This document shows, piece after piece, positions 7,959 to 10,239 of a stretch of 10,239 nucleotides of DNA. Position 1 is the first letter of the stretch, and the number at the start of each line of letters is the position of its first letter. The position numbers and the translations under genes were made by a program. Origin of the DNA: an uncultured Pedobacter sp. (lineage in GTDB: Bacteria; Bacteroidota; Bacteroidia; Sphingobacteriales; Sphingobacteriaceae); NCBI GenBank assembly GCA_946478755.1, contig CAMLDJ010000193.1:1-10239 (forward strand), written 5' to 3'. Under the pieces are notes generated by a model that saw only the letters and a list, made by a program, of their open reading frames with translations, made no database searches and was not told the DNA's origin.

Positions 7959-10048
7959 TGAAATTGCTCCTCTCTTTTAGCTTTCATTTGATTATAGAAT
8001 TTATCGACAGCACCTAAGTAGTCTGTTGCAAATTCCCTGCTAGGTTCATTTTTATTGATCTGTAATACCAGATCATTAAAAGTTCCGTCCAGTTTCACTT
8101 CCCCGGTTGCTACATAATGGTTATCAAACTCCCGGATGATGCCAATCTGTGTACTGCTGTTCACCCCTTTATCCAGCAACATCGCTTTAGCTGTACTTAC
8201 AAATACAGCATAAGTGTGGTATATGGCATCAGACCATGCTTCGGCTTCAAATGAAGCCTTTGCCCAATCTAATTTTTCTTCTGCTTCAAGTAGCAAAGTC
8301 GCAACCAGGTCTATCACTACACCGGCGCATTCCCCTACCCCAATAGCAGGTATAAATATATCTTCATGACCCCAGTCCACATATTCCTCATCCTTCAGAT
8401 TCGTCAGATCAGCCAATGGCTTCAGCATCTGGTAAAAATAATCCTTACCATTTCTGTCGTAATACTGGTTAAAGCGCTCGTCCTTTTCGGCATTTGCACC
8501 AAAATCATTCAATATGGTTCTTAATATATCCGTAGCACGTTTAGACGGCGCTTTAATTACACGCTCAGCTACCCTTCCCACACCATCTCCAACAGTGCCA
8601 CCACCCAGCATCACCTGTACGGCAGGCACAACTTTACCATTGGCTTTAACCGAGCTGCCATGAAAACCGATATGCGCCAGTCCATGCTGTCCGCATGAAT
8701 TCATACAGCCACTGATTTTAATTTTGATATCTTTATCGTAGATCAGTTCCGGATATTCCTCGTAGATCACATCTTCTAAAGCAACAGAAAGTGACATACT
8801 GTTCGAGATTCCCAGGTTACAGGTATCTGTCCCAGGACAAGTGGTTACATCACCTACACTATCAAAACCAGGCTTTGCAAAACCAAGCTCCTTAAGGGCA
8901 GTATACAAGGCCGGCAATGCAGCTTCTCTGACAAATTTCAGCATCAACCCCTGATTCTGGGTAATGCGGATCTCATCAGCAGCATAAGGGTTTATCGCCT
9001 CCACCAGCTGACGGGCTTTTTCCGTTGGAATATCCCCTTTCGTTACTTTGATATATACCGCATAAAAACCATCTTGTTTTTGCGGAGCTACATTTGTTGC
9101 GCGCCAATGTTTGTAGTCAACCGCATTAACCACCTCTTCAAGCTGCGGATAGTCGATTAACTGAGGTATCTGTGGCTGTGAAACAGCATCACGATCTATT
9201 TTGAAGGATTTTGATTTATTAGCGATACGCTCCTCTTCGATCAATCTTAATACCTCCTCCAATCCCAGTTTCTGAATCAGGTATTTTAAGCGGGCCTTAT
9301 TTCTGTTCGTTCTTTCACCATAACGATCAAAAACTCTTAACACCGACTCGGCATAAGGAATGATCTGATCTTCATGTAAGAACTCATAGACCAGCTCGGC
9401 CAAAAAAGGCTGGGCACCTAAGCCACCCCCAAGCACAACTTTAAAACCCCGTTCGCCTTTTTCGTTTATTTTTGGAATAAAACCAAGGTCATGTATATAG
9501 CTGAATGCAGTATCCCTTTCATCAGAAGAGAACGAAAATTTAATCTTTCTACCCATCTCCTGGCAAATCGGGTTGCGCAAAAAGTAGGTAAAGAAAGCAT
9601 GTGCATAAGGCGAAACATCGAAAGGCTCGTTCGGATTGATGCCTGCATCCGGAGACGAGGTCACATTACGAACGGTATTTCCACAGGCCTCACGAATGGT
9701 TACATCATCGCGCTGCAGCTCTTCCCACAATTGCGGTGTCCTGTCCAAACTTACATAGTGAATCTGAATATCCTGACGGGTGGTCAGGTGCAGGTTCCTG
9801 CTTGCATATTCATCAGATACATCAGCAATACGGAGTAACTGTTTAAAAGTCACTTTCCCAAAGGGCAGCTTTATGCGTACCATTTGTACACCGGGCTGCC
9901 TTTGTCCGTAAACCCCACGTGCTAAACGCAGACTTCTAAATTTCTCATCATGGATTTTACCGTCGCGGAATTCCCTGATCTTTTTTTCCAGATCAATGAT
10001 ATCTTTTTCGACAATAGGGTTCTCTAACTCTGTCCTAAAACTTTGCAT
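7955..10048 (-). CDS. Siroheme/4Fe-4S sulfite reductase with HEPN-like C-terminal extension
   Basis: Six-electron reduction of sulfite to sulfide. Numbering is from the ATG at 10048 (697 residues, start MQSFRTELENPIVEKD). YGQRQPGVQMVR (47-58) and HLTTRQDIQIH (87-97) belong to the first ferredoxin-like half. The sulfite-binding cationic residues expected from the family are R91, R127 (NTVRNV), K168 and K170 (GRKIKF). Cluster/siroheme cysteines are C404 and C410 (CPGTDTC) and C448 and C452 (CMNSC). Residues from about 585 on are not part of the reductase core and resemble a HEPN domain. A TTG at 10105 extends the frame by 19 residues, but those codons run through the leader hairpin, so I reject it. 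The related nitrite reductases share these motifs; the sulfate-assimilation operon decides for sulfite. The electron donor is probably ferredoxin, since no flavoprotein subunit is present. Confidence 0.94.
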   Translation of the reverse strand: MQSFRTELENPIVEKDIIDLEKKIREFRDGKIHDEKFRSLRLARGVYGQRQPGVQMVRIKLPFGKVTFKQLLRIADVSDEYASRNLHLTTRQDIQIHYVSLDRTPQLWEELQRDDVTIREACGNTVRNVTSSPDAGINPNEPFDVSPYAHAFFTYFLRNPICQEMGRKIKFSFSSDERDTAFSYIHDLGFIPKINEKGERGFKVVLGGGLGAQPFLAELVYEFLHEDQIIPYAESVLRVFDRYGERTNRNKARLKYLIQKLGLEEVLRLIEEERIANKSKSFKIDRDAVSQPQIPQLIDYPQLEEVVNAVDYKHWRATNVAPQKQDGFYAVYIKVTKGDIPTEKARQLVEAINPYAADEIRITQNQGLMLKFVREAALPALYTALKELGFAKPGFDSVGDVTTCPGTDTCNLGISNSMSLSVALEDVIYEEYPELIYDKDIKIKISGCMNSCGQHGLAHIGFHGSSVKANGKVVPAVQVMLGGGTVGDGVGRVAERVIKAPSKRATDILRTILNDFGANAEKDERFNQYYDRNGKDYFYQMLKPLADLTNLKDEEYVDWGHEDIFIPAIGVGECAGVVIDLVATLLLEAEEKLDWAKASFEAEAWSDAIYHTYAVFVSTAKAMLLDKGVNSSTQIGIIREFDNHYVATGEVKLDGTFNDLVLQINKNEPSREFATDYLGAVDKFYNQMKAKREEQFQ

Positions 10049-10055
10049 GCTAATT

Positions 10056-10092
10056 GGTCTTATTTTAAAAAAGCTCCTCGATCTGTAAGACC
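10056..10092 (-). promoter_or_regulatory. Long-range RNA pairing between leader hairpin loop and ribosome-binding region
   Basis: GGTCTTA (10092-10086), in the loop of the leader hairpin, is a perfect complement of TAAGACC (10062-10056), which lies just after the T-tract and seven bases before the sulfite reductase ATG. With the hairpin stem formed, this pairing would make an H-type pseudoknot; without it, a separate stem-loop. Either could hide the start region. The pairing is visible in the sequence; its function is inferred. Confidence 0.4.
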
Positions 10093-10102
10093 GGAGAAGC
10101 TT
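10067..10102 (-). terminator. Terminator-like hairpin in the leader of the sulfite reductase operon (candidate attenuator)
   Basis: On the minus strand AAGCTTCTC (10102-10094) pairs with GAGGAGCTT (10079-10071) across nine positions, with one U-G pair, around a 14-base loop. The stem end runs into a T-tract (10072-10067), two of whose six T belong to the stem. It sits after the leader ORF stop and 18 bases before the sulfite reductase ATG. That is the place of a transcription attenuator rather than of a gene-end terminator, unless it ends an unseen upstream transcript. The T-tract is short, so efficiency may be partial. Confidence 0.55.
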
Positions 10103-10115
10103 CAATATCTTATCT

Positions 10116-10173
10116 CAACAGTCCATTATGTTACCAATACATGCACCGCATGTTCAGGTAAATCGTACTGTTG
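10116..10173 (-). promoter_or_regulatory. Leader stem bracketing the Met-Cys-Met codons
   Basis: CAACAGT (10173-10167), inside the leader ORF, is a perfect 7-base complement of ACTGTTG (10122-10116), located after the ORF stop. The loop between them holds the Met, Arg, Cys, Met, Tyr and Trp codons and the stop. A translating or stalled ribosome would open this stem. The large loop of 43 bases makes the stem weak on its own. Confidence 0.35.
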
Positions 10174-10187
10174 TTAGTCTTGTTCAT
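10131..10187 (-). CDS. Candidate 18-residue leader peptide ending in MRCMYW
   Basis: An ATG at 10187 opens an 18-codon frame, MNKTNNSTIYLNMRCMYW, ending in TAA at 10133-10131. Residues 13-18 contain two methionines and a cysteine, and both are products of the pathway encoded downstream. An internal ATG at 10151 would give just MRCMYW. A TAnnTTTG promoter element ends four bases before the first ATG, so the transcript would be nearly leaderless. The ORF is followed by the terminator-like hairpin and then the sulfite reductase gene, the layout of peptide-based attenuators such as those of amino-acid operons. The frame is short enough to occur by chance; support comes from position and composition only. 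I do not recognise it as a named family. Confidence 0.45.
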   Translation of the reverse strand: MNKTNNSTIYLNMRCMYW

Positions 10188-10191
10188 AAAG

Positions 10192-10199
10192 CAAATATA
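10192..10199 (-). promoter_or_regulatory. -7 promoter element (TATATTTG) of the sulfur operon
   Basis: The minus strand reads TATATTTG, an exact match to the Bacteroidota TAnnTTTG element, about 144 bases upstream of the sulfite reductase ATG and four bases before the leader ORF ATG. No TTTG -33 element is present at the usual distance; instead that position is taken up by an inverted repeat, which may mean the promoter depends on a regulator. Confidence 0.5.
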
Positions 10200-10200
10200 T

Positions 10201-10230
10201 AAAGTATACAGGAATAGTAGTATATACTTT
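10201..10230. promoter_or_regulatory. Inverted repeat AAAGTATA-N14-TATACTTT, candidate operator
   Basis: Two perfect 8-base arms (10201-10208 and 10223-10230) are separated by 14 bases, with centres 22 bases apart, roughly two helical turns. The repeat abuts the TATATTTG element and covers the -33 zone of the sulfur operon promoter. The placement suits a dimeric or tetrameric regulator acting on the operon. No regulator gene is visible in the window, so its identity is unknown. Confidence 0.42.
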
Positions 10231-10239
10231 TATAAAAAA

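Noticed and set aside
9491..9838. 115-codon plus-strand ORF inside the sulfite reductase gene
   Set aside because: It is antisense to conserved catalytic-domain coding sequence with clear motifs, and it has no family resemblance.
10049..10105. N-terminal extension of the sulfite reductase from a TTG at 10105
   Set aside because: The 19 added codons run through the hairpin and T-tract and give a basic, non-family sequence. The ATG at 10048 gives a normal start.
10049..10239. A known SAM-I, SAM-II or SAM/SAH riboswitch in the leader
   Set aside because: None of the conserved core sequences of these classes was recognised by eye. A covariance search would be decisive.

Overview
The window reads as a chromosomal segment of a Bacteroidota bacterium, most likely a Sphingobacteriaceae/Pedobacter-type organism. 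That placement is inferred from three things: promoter elements of the TAnnTTTG type, absence of obvious Shine-Dalgarno sequences, and protein sequences of the Bacteroidota style (short CysN without an APS kinase domain, APS-type CysH, split siroheme synthase). Every supported gene lies on the minus strand, so transcription runs from the right edge to the left edge. No mobile element, CRISPR array, tRNA or rRNA is visible, and no gene-free stretch exceeds 300 bases.

Right part (10239 to 3645, in transcription order): a complete sulfate-to-sulfide assimilation operon. A 191-base leader carries an inverted repeat, a TAnnTTTG promoter element, an 18-codon leader ORF ending in Met-Arg-Cys-Met-Tyr-Trp, and a terminator-like hairpin. 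It is followed by six tightly packed genes: siroheme sulfite reductase with a HEPN-like C-terminal extension, cobA (uroporphyrinogen-III methyltransferase), a precorrin-2 dehydrogenase/ferrochelatase, cysH (4Fe-4S APS reductase), cysD and cysN (ATP sulfurylase). Adjacent genes overlap by 1-4 bases or are separated by at most 12. A strong intrinsic terminator closes the unit. CysDN makes APS, CysH reduces it to sulfite, the reductase makes sulfide, and the two tetrapyrrole enzymes provide its siroheme.

Middle part (3611 to 718): a two-gene glycogen unit, glgA then glgC, with its own candidate promoter and a strong terminator. GlgC makes ADP-glucose and GlgA polymerises it.

Left edge (691 to 1): a BtuF/TroA-like helical-backbone metal or cobalamin-binding protein, cut by the window edge, without a signal peptide and apparently transcribed from a promoter element placed almost on its start codon.

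The most interesting part is the leader of the sulfur operon. A short ORF rich in sulfur amino acids near its end, a hairpin bracketing those codons, a terminator-like stem with a U-tract, and a further 7-bp pairing between the terminator loop and the ribosome-binding region together look like a sulfur-amino-acid-responsive attenuator. I cannot match it to a named riboswitch class. The HEPN-like tail on the sulfite reductase is the second point worth following up.
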